Assembly (NCBI GenBank): GCA_017528675.1
Contig: JAFXOO010000397.1
Span: 1 to 10,878 of the forward strand
Source: Oscillospiraceae bacterium
GTDB taxonomy: Bacteria > Bacillota > Clostridia > Oscillospirales > Ruminococcaceae
DNA: 10,878 nt
Direction: 5' to 3'
The number at the start of each line of letters is the position of its first letter. The first letter of the stretch is position 1. Shown piece by piece: positions 1 to 6,682 of this stretch. The position numbers were made by a program, and so were the translations under genes. The notes below the pieces were generated by a model. The model did no database searches. It had not been told where the DNA came from and was given only the letters and a program-made list of their open reading frames with translations.

Positions 1-671
1 CCAAGACCTATATCTTTGCGGCAAAGGCAGCACCGGGCTACTATCTTGCAAAGCAGATCATCAAGATGATCTGGGCAATCTCCGAGGAAATCCGTAAGAA
101 TCCGAGAATCTCCGAGAAGCTTGCCGTTCACTTTGTAGAGGACTACAGCGTTACGCTCTCCGAGCTGCTGATGCCTGCATCCGATATTTCGGAGCAGATC
201 TCCCTTGCAGGTACAGAGGCTTCCGGTACCGGCAACATGAAGCTGATGCTCAACGGCGCAGTAACCCTTGGTACACTCGACGGTGCGAATGTTGAAATCC
301 GTGACGCAGTCGGTGACGACAACATCATCATCTTCGGTATGAAGACCGAGGAGGTCAATGCCCGCAAGGAACGCTATAATCCGGAGCAGCTCTACAACGA
401 GAATCCGGTGATCCGTGACTGCATCAACCGCATGTACCACGGCATCAACGGCTGCACCTTCGCAGAGGTTGCCAACTCCCTCAAGACCCAGGATCCGTAT
501 ATGGTTCTGGCGGACTTCGAGGACTACAGACGTGCACAGGCCTTCAGCACCGAGTGCTATCTCGACAGACAGCGCTGGGCAAAGATGGCACTGCTGAACA
601 CCGCAGGCGCCGGCATCTTCTCCGCCGACCGTGCTGTCAGCGATTATGCAAGAGACATCTGGGCTCTGTAA
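1..671 (+). CDS. glgP: Glycogen/starch phosphorylase, C-terminal part (5' end outside window)
   Basis: This is the last 222 residues of a glycogen phosphorylase (GT35), read from the codon at position 3 and running to a TAA at 669-671. The enzyme is cytoplasmic. It uses inorganic phosphate to release glucose-1-phosphate from the non-reducing ends of glycogen or maltodextrin, with pyridoxal phosphate as cofactor. The segment EASGTGNMKLMLNGAVTLGT is the family signature, and its lysine (codon 240-242) is the PLP Schiff-base residue. The upstream KTYIFAAKAAPGYYLAKQII block and the C-terminal tryptophan-containing helix region (ECYLDRQRWAKMALLN) also match the family. The C-terminus looks complete and intact. 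The next gene downstream is a GH13 alpha-glucan hydrolase on the same strand, which supports an alpha-glucan breakdown role. The N-terminal domain and any allosteric sites lie outside the window. Confidence 0.95.
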   Translation, partial: KTYIFAAKAAPGYYLAKQIIKMIWAISEEIRKNPRISEKLAVHFVEDYSVTLSELLMPASDISEQISLAGTEASGTGNMKLMLNGAVTLGTLDGANVEIRDAVGDDNIIIFGMKTEEVNARKERYNPEQLYNENPVIRDCINRMYHGINGCTFAEVANSLKTQDPYMVLADFEDYRRAQAFSTECYLDRQRWAKMALLNTAGAGIFSADRAVSDYARDIWAL

Positions 672-698
672 TGCAGTAAAATAAGGAAGTACTGCATT
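670..698 (+). other. Hairpin overlapping the glgP stop codon
   Basis: AATGCAGTA (670-678) and TACTGCATT (690-698) form a perfect 9-base stem with an 11-base loop that begins inside the TAA stop codon. No T-tract follows, so it is more likely a 3'-end stabilising structure or half of a two-hairpin end signal than a classical terminator. Confidence 0.45.
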
Positions 699-721
699 AA
701 CGATTTCTTCAGTACGATCAA

Positions 722-759
722 AGAAGCGTGCTTGATTGCAGGCAATTGGGCACGCTTCT
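722..759 (+). terminator. Possible glgP 3' terminator hairpin without a clear T-tract
   Basis: AGAAGCGTGC (722-731) and GCACGCTTCT (750-759) form a perfect 10-base stem with an 18-base loop, placed between the phosphorylase and the GH13 gene. The sequence after the stem is only weakly T-rich, so termination is uncertain. It could equally be a processing or stabilising structure. I saw no convincing sigma-A promoter for the GH13 gene in 760-840. Confidence 0.4.
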
Positions 760-855
760 CTTGCAGACTCACGGTGATAGCTCACATATCAATGATAGCG
801 GGCGAATCACTGCAAACCGTGCATGAACGGGATTTTTTAATGAGGTGAATGATGA

Positions 856-2793
856 ATGAGTCATTTGTATGATAGCTGGGATACAAGCTACAAGACCCCC
901 TTCGGCGCCATCCGGAAGGGGAAGGTCTGCTATTTCCAGATTCGGCTGCCAAGAGAACTGCATCCGGATTATGCGCCGTGCCTGGTGCTGTTCCGCAACG
1001 GTTTCCGGGAGCGGTTCATCAGCATGTTCCATCTCCGGGAGGAGGAGGACTGTCAGGTCTGGGGCTGCGGCTATATTCCGAAGTATGTTGGCGTGCATTA
1101 CTATTATTTCGCCTATACCGTGAACCGGGAGCGCTTTTTCATCAAGAAGACAGCCGGTCATATCGGCAATCTCAACGAAGGAGACCTGTTCCAGCTCACG
1201 GTCTATGACGAGGATTACCAGACACCGGACTTCCTCAAGGGCGGTGTGATGTACCAGATTTTCCCTGACCGCTTTGCGAAAAGCGGCGAAGTGCATGAGA
1301 ATATCCCGGACGGCCGTGTCCTGCGGGAGGACTGGGGCGGCACACCGTGGCACCGGCCGGATGAGCACGGACATGTGTGGAACAATGACTATTTCGGCGG
1401 CGATCTCAAGGGCATTCAGCAGAAGCTGCCCTATTTGCAGGAGCTTGGTGTAACCTGTATCTATCTGAACCCGATCTTTGAGAGCCACGAGAACCACCGC
1501 TACAATACCGCCAACTACCGCAAGGTAGACCCGCTCCTCGGTACGAATGAGGACTTCCGGGAGCTCTGTGCGGAGGCGAAAAAGCTCGGCATTTCCGTAA
1601 TTCTGGACGGCGTGTTCTCGCATACCGGTGCCGACAGCATCTATTTCAACAAATTCGGACGCTATGATACCGTCGGCGCCTACCAGTCCAAGGACAGCGA
1701 GTACTACCCGTGGTATACGTTCTATAACTATCCGAACGAGTACGAAGCCTGGTGGGGGATTGACACGCTCCCGAATGTACAGGAGAACAACAGGGAGTAT
1801 ACCCAGTTCATCTGCGGCGAGGGAGGCGTTCTGGATTATTGGCTGGATATGGGCGCAGCCGGATTCCGGCTTGATGTGGCAGATGAGCTGCCGGATGCCT
1901 TCCTGGACAATCTGCGCACCCGTGTGAAGAAAAATGACCCCGGCAAAATCGTCATCGGTGAGGTCTGGGAGGACGCCTCCAACAAGGAGGCCTACGGTGT
2001 GAAGCGCCGCTATCTGCTCGGTGACCAGCTTGATTCCGTGATGAATTACCCCTTCCGTGAAGCAATCATCAACTACATCAAGGGCATGCGCAGCCGGGAT
2101 TTCCAGCATGCGATTATGACCATTCTCGAAAACTACCCGAAGCCGTCTGTGGATGTGCTGATGAATTTTGTCTCCACGCATGATATTGAGCGGGCGATCA
2201 ACCGCTTCGGCGGTGAGAGCTGCGACGACAAGTCCAAGGACTGGATGGCGGAGCGCTGGCTGAATGAGCACGAATACTGGCTCGGCAAATCCCGCCTGAA
2301 GGCTGCCACAGCACTCATGTTCTTCCTGCCGGGCGTGCCGTGTATCTACTACGGCGATGAGGCGGGCTTGCAGGGCTATAAGGATCCGTTCAACCGCCGC
2401 TGCTATCCGTGGGGGCATGAGGATCAGGAGCTGATTGCGTTCCACAAGGAGCTTGCCCGCATCCGCAGGGAATACCGGGTATTCCGTACCGGCCGCCTGA
2501 GCTTCCTGCCGGCGCAGGATGATGTGATGGCATTTGCCAGAACACACGAGGGCTCCGGCTATGCGGTGCAGATCTATGTCAACCGCTCGGAGCACGAGCA
2601 GCGTGTGCAGTTCACGCCGTGGAAGGAAAACTACCGTCTGTCCGGCGTGGAGCGTGGACAGATGGAGGGCGATTCGATCCGCCTTGCGCCGTTTGATTAT
2701 GCCGTGATCGTCTGCCGTGCACAGACAGGCGAATCCCCGGTGGAGCAGGATGAATGCCCGAAGCCGGAGCATGAGGAACATAAGCATTCATAA
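856..2793 (+). CDS. GH13 alpha-glucan hydrolase (neopullulanase/cyclomaltodextrinase-like alpha-glycosidase)
   Basis: This 645-residue protein belongs to glycoside hydrolase family 13 and is predicted to cleave alpha-1,4 (and possibly alpha-1,6) links in maltodextrins. It has no signal peptide, so it is probably cytoplasmic. Residues 1 to about 120 look like the beta-sandwich domain that precedes the barrel in neopullulanase-type enzymes. The (beta/alpha)8 barrel carries region I DGVFSHTG (D251, H256), region II GFRLDVADE (nucleophile D340), region III GEVWED (acid/base E369) and region IV FVSTHD (H442, transition-state D443). LPNVQEN occupies the region V position. A small beta domain ends near residue 625, and the tail is charged (PKPEHEEHKHS). 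Region I has Ser255 where many relatives have Asn. The start is supported by GAGGTG at 842-847, eight bases upstream. Exact substrate (neopullulanase, maltogenic amylase or cyclomaltodextrinase) cannot be settled from the sequence. It follows glycogen phosphorylase, which suggests shared glucan breakdown. Confidence 0.9.
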   Translation: MSHLYDSWDTSYKTPFGAIRKGKVCYFQIRLPRELHPDYAPCLVLFRNGFRERFISMFHLREEEDCQVWGCGYIPKYVGVHYYYFAYTVNRERFFIKKTAGHIGNLNEGDLFQLTVYDEDYQTPDFLKGGVMYQIFPDRFAKSGEVHENIPDGRVLREDWGGTPWHRPDEHGHVWNNDYFGGDLKGIQQKLPYLQELGVTCIYLNPIFESHENHRYNTANYRKVDPLLGTNEDFRELCAEAKKLGISVILDGVFSHTGADSIYFNKFGRYDTVGAYQSKDSEYYPWYTFYNYPNEYEAWWGIDTLPNVQENNREYTQFICGEGGVLDYWLDMGAAGFRLDVADELPDAFLDNLRTRVKKNDPGKIVIGEVWEDASNKEAYGVKRRYLLGDQLDSVMNYPFREAIINYIKGMRSRDFQHAIMTILENYPKPSVDVLMNFVSTHDIERAINRFGGESCDDKSKDWMAERWLNEHEYWLGKSRLKAATALMFFLPGVPCIYYGDEAGLQGYKDPFNRRCYPWGHEDQELIAFHKELARIRREYRVFRTGRLSFLPAQDDVMAFARTHEGSGYAVQIYVNRSEHEQRVQFTPWKENYRLSGVERGQMEGDSIRLAPFDYAVIVCRAQTGESPVEQDECPKPEHEEHKHS

Positions 2794-2868
2794 CGGAGCT
2801 AAGCTCATCTTTCCGTAATTGACATGGCTTCCAAGACATATGCTTTAGTCTGATAAATGAAAATAAGT

Positions 2869-2905
2869 AATCCGAGGAGATCGGCTGAATCTCCTCGGAT
2901 TTTTT
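2869..2905. terminator. Strong intrinsic terminator between convergent genes
   Basis: AATCCGAGGAGAT (2869-2881) and ATCTCCTCGGATT (2889-2901) form a perfect 13-base stem with a 7-base loop, followed by TTTTTATTTT. It ends the GH13 transcript on the plus strand. It also lies just beyond the lipoprotein stop codon on the minus strand, where the flank (TTACTTATTTT when read in reverse) is T-rich enough for possible two-way use. Confidence 0.92.
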
Positions 2906-2924
2906 ATTTTAATTATTCACGTTA

Positions 2925-3854
2925 TTATGTTGCTTTATGCCCTCGAGGTTCCAAAATTTCACCGCTATCTTCGAGTGCGGTACGCCATGACTTTAATGCA
3001 TCTTCATATTCAGCGTATACATCTCGCTCGTTGCTGCTGTCCGTTATTAAAGCAATGGAAAGATTAGTGCTTTTTTCTATCATATTATGAAGCCAGTCTT
3101 TGTATAGTCCGCCGGTGTTTGCAGTATTATATAATTCCTTTGCTGCTTTCTGGGATTTACTAACGTCAAATGTCTTAATTGAGTTGAGGTCATCAAGTAT
3201 TTGCTTACTATAATTTCTACAAGTGTTGGCGTGATTATCCAATTCTTCTTTGCTACCGTTTTGAAAAGCGTTCATTGCGTAACCGAGTGAATCAGCAAAT
3301 AAATCGTTTAGTTCTGAAACCTCTGACATGGCGTCTTTGTCTTTGGTGAGCCTATCGTTTAATGCTTCGGCTTCGGAAAGCATGGCATCTATTTTTGATT
3401 GCATAATGTTGTATTCAATATAATCCTCAGCTTGAATCGAAGTGGTTGCTATATTCCGCATAACGCTGTTGTAGCTGTCAACACTTTTTTTGAAATCATT
3501 TACAGTTTTGGCTGAAAGCCGCATGTTTTTTATAGCATCGTTCACTGTGCCTGCTTCAGCTTTGTATTTATCTTCCTCTTGAATTCGCTCCCGTTCAGCT
3601 TTGACCTCGGCTAAGTGTTCAACTTTTCTTTGATCAAGTTGATCCATTCGTGTTGTATCAATTTTATTCTTATCTTTATCGGGCAGAGCATCATAAGCCT
3701 TATGAGCTTCATTGAGCACCCTGTTAGTCGAGGCATCATATGCTTCTGGTAAGGAATCTATCATCTCCTGAACGGATTTTGCCTCTTTAGATATGCACCC
3801 TGTCAGGGTTGTGCACAGCAAAAGTATACCGATGAATGCAATTGCTCTTTTCAT
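2925..3854 (-). CDS. Unrecognised helical lipoprotein
   Basis: This 309-residue secreted lipoprotein has a short charged N-terminus (MKR), a hydrophobic stretch and a lipobox LTGC with the lipidation cysteine at position 20. The mature protein should therefore sit on the outer face of the membrane. Residues 27-66 (VQEMIDSLP, then a second helix with HKAYDALPDKDKNKI) resemble the short helical repeat common in Gram-positive surface proteins. Residues 70-110 are very charged (KAERERIQEEDKYKAE) and probably coiled coil, and the rest is predicted alpha-helical. I do not recognise a catalytic or binding motif. AAGGAGGA (3861-3868 on plus) gives a textbook ribosome binding site for this ATG. The gene is AT-richer than the operons around it. 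It is divergent from an XRE regulator across a shared regulatory region, so it is probably that regulator's target (inference). Function unknown. Confidence 0.85.
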   Translation of the reverse strand: MKRAIAFIGILLLCTTLTGCISKEAKSVQEMIDSLPEAYDASTNRVLNEAHKAYDALPDKDKNKIDTTRMDQLDQRKVEHLAEVKAERERIQEEDKYKAEAGTVNDAIKNMRLSAKTVNDFKKSVDSYNSVMRNIATTSIQAEDYIEYNIMQSKIDAMLSEAEALNDRLTKDKDAMSEVSELNDLFADSLGYAMNAFQNGSKEELDNHANTCRNYSKQILDDLNSIKTFDVSKSQKAAKELYNTANTGGLYKDWLHNMIEKSTNLSIALITDSSNERDVYAEYEDALKSWRTALEDSGEILEPRGHKAT

Positions 3855-3934
3855 AAATTATCCTCCTTTGGACTTGATTTTAACATTATCATTAGATGCT
3901 GTTGAAAAAAGCAGATACTCAAATGATAAATAAT

Positions 3935-4005
3935 ACATCATTTGTGATGTTATGATACAATTATAACATCATTTTTGGCTTTTGTCAACAATGTATAAAT
4001 GATGT
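3935..4005. promoter_or_regulatory. Repeated AAATGATGT operator-like motif in divergent promoter region
   Basis: The 9-mer AAATGATGT occurs on the minus strand at 3935-3943 and 3966-3974 and on the plus strand at 3997-4005. The copy at 3966-3974 abuts the minus-strand -10 box and the copy at 3997-4005 overlaps the plus-strand -10 box by one base. The copy at 3935-3943 is half of a palindrome, ACATCA-TTTG-TGATGT (3935-3950), just downstream of the predicted lipoprotein transcription start. The symmetrical placement suggests binding sites for a regulator that represses both genes. The XRE protein encoded next door is the obvious candidate (inference). Confidence 0.6.
3960..3988 (-). promoter_or_regulatory. 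Consensus sigma-A promoter for the lipoprotein gene
   Basis: Read on the minus strand, TTGACA (3988-3983) and TATAAT (3965-3960) are both perfect consensus boxes separated by 17 bases. The predicted start is near 3953, giving a leader of about 100 bases. The -35 box overlaps the -35 box of the divergent promoter. Confidence 0.85.
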
Positions 4006-4010
4006 ATAAT
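3982..4010 (+). promoter_or_regulatory. Sigma-A promoter for the XRE regulator gene
   Basis: TTGTCA (3982-3987) and a perfect TATAAT (4005-4010) are separated by 17 bases. The predicted transcription start is near 4017, about 37 bases before the ATG at 4054. Its -35 box shares five bases with the opposing promoter, so the two promoters should compete for polymerase. Confidence 0.8.
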
Positions 4011-4053
4011 TAAAATTAACATATCGTTCATTGTTTATTAGGGAGGGACGTTC

Positions 4054-4383
4054 ATGAAAGAACACCTGCTTTTGTATCCTAATCTCGTCTCTGTCCGGAA
4101 AGCAAAATGTACACAAAAAGAGCTTGCCGAATATCTTGGAATTTCTCAGCAGGAGATTAGTCGCTATGAACGGGGCGAAGTTAAGGCTTCCATTGGTTAT
4201 CTTCGGGATGTAGCGGATTATTGCAATGTGAGCGTAGATTATATTCTTGGACGTGAATCAAAATGCCAAGCGCTCTTGAATGAAGACGAAATGCAGCTTC
4301 TTTCCATTTATGAACTTCTTACGCCGGAGAACAAGGCGAAGCTAACCGAGCGTGCACAGTCACTATTTGATATGCAGGGATGA
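4054..4383 (+). CDS. XRE/Cro-type helix-turn-helix transcriptional regulator
   Basis: This 109-residue protein has a Cro/C1-type DNA-binding domain at about residues 10-67. The helix-turn-helix is centred on TQKELAEYLGIS-QQEISRYERG (residues 20-41), followed by the typical closing helix and VSVDYILGR (59-67). The C-terminal 40 residues form a short charged helical segment (LLTPENKAKLTERAQSLF) that may dimerise. The start is supported by GGGAGGG at 4041-4047, six bases upstream. It is divergent from a lipoprotein gene, and the spacer holds repeated operator-like motifs at both promoters. This suggests autoregulation and control of the lipoprotein (inference). No clear terminator follows the gene, so some read-through into the ylxM operon is possible. 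The binding site itself is not shown by the sequence. Confidence 0.88.
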   Translation: MKEHLLLYPNLVSVRKAKCTQKELAEYLGISQQEISRYERGEVKASIGYLRDVADYCNVSVDYILGRESKCQALLNEDEMQLLSIYELLTPENKAKLTERAQSLFDMQG

Positions 4384-4429
4384 TTTACCTTCCCTCCCTT
4401 TGTGCATTCCTCCAAAAATGAAAAAACCT

Positions 4430-4499
4430 GTCAAGTCACTTGACTTTCCACCTGAAGTATGGTATACTATTCAAGGTATGGAAAGCAGTTCTACTTGAC
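4430..4499. repeat. Three GTCAAGT/ACTTGAC copies around the ylxM promoter
   Basis: GTCAAGT (4430-4436) and ACTTGAC (4438-4444) make a 15-base perfect palindrome spanning the -35 box. A third copy, ACTTGAC (4493-4499), lies in the leader just before the ribosome binding site. They could be operator half-sites, but the overlap with TTGAC of the -35 box means part of the similarity may be coincidental. Confidence 0.4.
4440..4468 (+). promoter_or_regulatory. Sigma-A promoter of the ylxM-ffh-rpsP-khpA-rimM-trmD operon
   Basis: TTGACT (4440-4445) and TATACT (4463-4468) are separated by 17 bases and each differs from consensus at one base. The predicted start is near 4475, about 40 bases upstream of the ylxM ATG. 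No other convincing promoter or terminator is visible between here and the trmD stop, so the six genes are probably co-transcribed. Confidence 0.8.
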
Positions 4500-4516
4500 A
4501 CCCGGAGGGCAAAGCG

Positions 4517-4852
4517 ATGGCAGCAAATGAACAAAAGCTTGATTATGGCTTCGTCCGGATGTTTGACTGTTACAAGGGGCTTCTGACAGACCGCCAGCGG
4601 GATGTCATGGAGCTGTATTATAACGAAGATTATTCTCTCTCTGAGATCGCATCCGTGCTGGGCATCACCCGGCAGGCCGTCAGCGACAGTCTGCGGCATT
4701 CGAGAGCGATTCTACAGGATACTGAGGAAAAGCTCGGACTTGCCGGACGCCTGGATGCGCTGCGGGAAGTGCTGGGTGAGCTCCGGGAAACCGCCGGAGA
4801 CGGCGACTGCGCAGCTCTTGCCGAACGGGCGCTCACGCTCCTTGACGGCTGA
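4517..4852 (+). CDS. ylxM: YlxM/p13-family helix-turn-helix protein (UPF0122), SRP-associated
   Basis: This 111-residue protein matches the YlxM family, small helix-turn-helix proteins encoded directly upstream of ffh in Firmicutes. Members resemble sigma factor region 4 and have been linked to the signal recognition particle pathway. Residues about 20-75 carry the characteristic LTDRQRDVMELYYNEDYSLS, the recognition-helix area EIASVLGITRQAVSDSLRHS and a following helix ending in EEKL. The rest is a short helical tail. GGAGG at 4504-4508 is eight bases before the ATG. The gene is first in its operon, and ffh follows after a 39-base gap. Family and position agree, so the call is firm. Whether it binds DNA, RNA or the SRP in this organism is not shown. 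Confidence 0.92.
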   Translation: MAANEQKLDYGFVRMFDCYKGLLTDRQRDVMELYYNEDYSLSEIASVLGITRQAVSDSLRHSRAILQDTEEKLGLAGRLDALREVLGELRETAGDGDCAALAERALTLLDG

Positions 4853-4891
4853 TGCGCATTTCAGACTAACTTCTAAAAGGTGGCGATCTGT

Positions 4892-6280
4892 ATGGCATTT
4901 GAAGGCCTTTCCGATAAGCTGAATAAAGTGTTTAAAAAGCTGAAATCCCACGGCAAGCTCACCGAGAGCGATGTCAAGGAGGCAATGCGGGAGGTGCGTC
5001 TGGCACTCCTCGAAGCGGATGTCAGCTATAAGGTTGTCAAGGACTTTGTGGCGAAGGTTACGGAAAAGGCTGTCGGTGAGGAAGTCCTCTCCAGCCTGAC
5101 ACCTGCCCAGCAGGTCGTGAAGATCGTCAATGAGGAGCTCATCGACCTCATGGGCAACGACAACGCCCGCATCAATGAGTCATCCAAGCCGCCCACGATC
5201 ATCATGATGTGCGGTTTGCAGGGCTCCGGTAAGACCACCCACTCGGCAAAGCTCGCCAAGATGCTCAAGGCAGAAGGCCACCGCCCGATGCTTGCAGCGT
5301 GCGACATCTACCGTCCGGCTGCAATCCAGCAGCTTCAGGTTGTGGGCGAAAAGGCCGGTGTCAAGGTCTTTGAGATGGGGCAGGTTGACCCCGTTATCAT
5401 CGCAAAACAGGCCGTGCGCTATGCAAAGGACTACGGCCATGACTATATTATCCTCGATACAGCCGGCCGTCTGCATATCGACACTGCGCTGATGGAGGAG
5501 CTGCAAAACATCAAGGCAGCCACCGAGCCGGATGAGATCATGCTCGTCGTCGATGCCATGACCGGCCAGGATGCCGTGAATGTGGCAAAGGCGTTTGATG
5601 ATGCACTCGGCATCGACAGCGTGCTGATGTCCAAGCTCGATTCCGATACAAGAGGCGGTGCGGCGCTCTCCGTGCTCGCCGTGACCGGTAAGCCCATCAA
5701 ATTTGTGGGCATGGGCGAAAAGCTTGATGATTTTGAGCGCTTCCATCCCTCCCGCATGGCATCCCGTATTCTCGGCATGGGCGATGTGCTCACGCTGATC
5801 GAGCGTGCCGAAACGGTCATTGACCAGAAGGAAGCAGAAAAGCTCACCAAAAAGCTCCAGAATTCCGAGTTTGACATGAATGACCTCCTCGACCAGCTCC
5901 GCCAGATCCGGAAAATGGGCGACCTGAAGTCTATTGTGTCCATGTTCCCCGGCGGCGATAAGGTGCCGGATGACCAGCTCGACAACCGGCAGTTTGACCG
6001 GCTGGAGGCGCTGATCCTGTCGATGACACCGGCAGAGCGCGCCAAGCCCTCGATCATCAATCCCTCCCGGAAGCGCAGAATCGCAGCCGGCAGCGGTACC
6101 AAGGTTGAGGATGTCAACCGTCTGCTCAAGCAGTTTGAGCAGATGAAGAAGGCCATGAAGAAATTCGGCGGCAAGATGAAGGGCGGCAAGGGCGGAAAGG
6201 CCATGCTGCGGCAGGCAAAAAGGGCGATGGCAGGCATGAACTTCGATAACATGCCGGGCATGGGCCCGCTGAAAAAGTAA
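4892..6280 (+). CDS. ffh: Signal recognition particle GTPase Ffh (SRP54)
   Basis: This 462-residue protein is the bacterial SRP54 subunit. With SRP RNA it binds signal sequences on nascent membrane proteins and docks with the receptor FtsY at the membrane. The N domain (1-90) begins MAFEGLSDKLNKVFKKLKSH. The GTPase domain shows the P-loop GLQGSGKTT (108-116), DTAGR (189-193) and the guanine-recognition motif as SKLD (247-250, usually TKLD), followed by SDTRGGAALS and GMGEKLDDFERFHP. The methionine-rich M domain (about 320-450) contains SMTPAERAKPSIINPSRKRR, the RNA-binding region, and a glycine/methionine/lysine-rich C-terminus. I chose ATG 4892 over an upstream in-frame GTG at 4880, because AAAGGTGG (4876-4883) is ideally spaced for 4892 and overlaps the GTG. 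The length is normal for the family. It lies directly after ylxM. Confidence 0.97.
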   Translation: MAFEGLSDKLNKVFKKLKSHGKLTESDVKEAMREVRLALLEADVSYKVVKDFVAKVTEKAVGEEVLSSLTPAQQVVKIVNEELIDLMGNDNARINESSKPPTIIMMCGLQGSGKTTHSAKLAKMLKAEGHRPMLAACDIYRPAAIQQLQVVGEKAGVKVFEMGQVDPVIIAKQAVRYAKDYGHDYIILDTAGRLHIDTALMEELQNIKAATEPDEIMLVVDAMTGQDAVNVAKAFDDALGIDSVLMSKLDSDTRGGAALSVLAVTGKPIKFVGMGEKLDDFERFHPSRMASRILGMGDVLTLIERAETVIDQKEAEKLTKKLQNSEFDMNDLLDQLRQIRKMGDLKSIVSMFPGGDKVPDDQLDNRQFDRLEALILSMTPAERAKPSIINPSRKRRIAAGSGTKVEDVNRLLKQFEQMKKAMKKFGGKMKGGKGGKAMLRQAKRAMAGMNFDNMPGMGPLKK

Positions 6281-6309
6281 GCTATCAATGCGGTTCCCCG
6301 CTTGATATA

Positions 6310-6333
6310 CAGAGCTCGCTGCAGAGCTCACTG
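6310..6333 (+). repeat. 12-base tandem duplication in the ffh-rpsP gap
   Basis: CAGAGCTCGCTG (6310-6321) is followed at once by CAGAGCTCACTG (6322-6333), two copies differing at one base. Each contains the self-complementary GAGCTC, so the two copies can pair as a small hairpin. It sits shortly before the rpsP ribosome binding site (6345-6352) and could modulate S16 translation, though it may simply be a slippage duplication. Confidence 0.5.
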
Positions 6334-6359
6334 AAATCATATATGAGAGGTGAAAACAA

Positions 6360-6602
6360 ATGGCAGTAAAGATCAGACTGAGAAGAATGGGTGCCAAGAA
6401 GGCTCCGTTCTATCGTGTTGTCGTAGCTGACTCCCGTTATCCGAGAGACGGCCGCTTCATCGAGGAGATCGGTTACTATGATCCGACCAAGGAGCCGAGC
6501 GTTGTAAAGGTTGACGCTGACAAGGCCAAGGAGTGGATCGCAAAGGGCGCACAGCCGACCGATACCGTGAAGAACATCCTGAAGAAGGAGGGCATCCTGT
6601 AA
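6360..6602 (+). CDS. rpsP: 30S ribosomal protein S16
   Basis: This 80-residue protein is a complete S16. It begins MAVKIRLRRMGAKKAPFYRV, contains the conserved VVADSRYPRDGRFIEEIGYY and DPT block, and ends with PTDTVKNILKKEGIL. S16 binds 16S rRNA in the body of the 30S subunit and is needed for its assembly. GAGAGGTG at 6345-6352 lies seven bases before the ATG. Its place between ffh and khpA-rimM-trmD matches the conserved Gram-positive order, where rimM and trmD products also act on ribosomal or transfer RNA. No anomalies are seen. Confidence 0.98.
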   Translation: MAVKIRLRRMGAKKAPFYRVVVADSRYPRDGRFIEEIGYYDPTKEPSVVKVDADKAKEWIAKGAQPTDTVKNILKKEGIL

Positions 6603-6682
6603 GATCAGGTGCCTGTGACTGCGAAACGGGGGGAGGCACATCTGCGCCTTCTCTCCTGTGCTCGCAAAAGCTGGAGGTTACA

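Noticed and set aside
810..826. TGCAAACCGTGCAT as a cre site before the GH13 gene
   Set aside because: The central CG is displaced by one base from the cre consensus, so the match fails at the key positions.
792..848. 18-codon open frame just upstream of the GH13 gene, ending in its ribosome binding site
   Set aside because: No ribosome site precedes it and the peptide shows no attenuation-like codon run, so it is most likely chance.
769..2787. 672-residue open frame antisense to the GH13 gene
   Set aside because: It mirrors the GH13 gene in a GC-biased region, has no family resemblance or ribosome site, and the plus-strand gene carries all catalytic motifs.
4880..4891. GTG at 4880 as an earlier ffh start
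   Set aside because: It overlaps the ribosome binding site that serves ATG 4892, and it would add four residues not typical of Ffh.
5180..6397. 405-residue antisense open frame over ffh
   Set aside because: It is a shadow of ffh. It is histidine/leucine rich with no recognisable domain and runs into the rpsP start.
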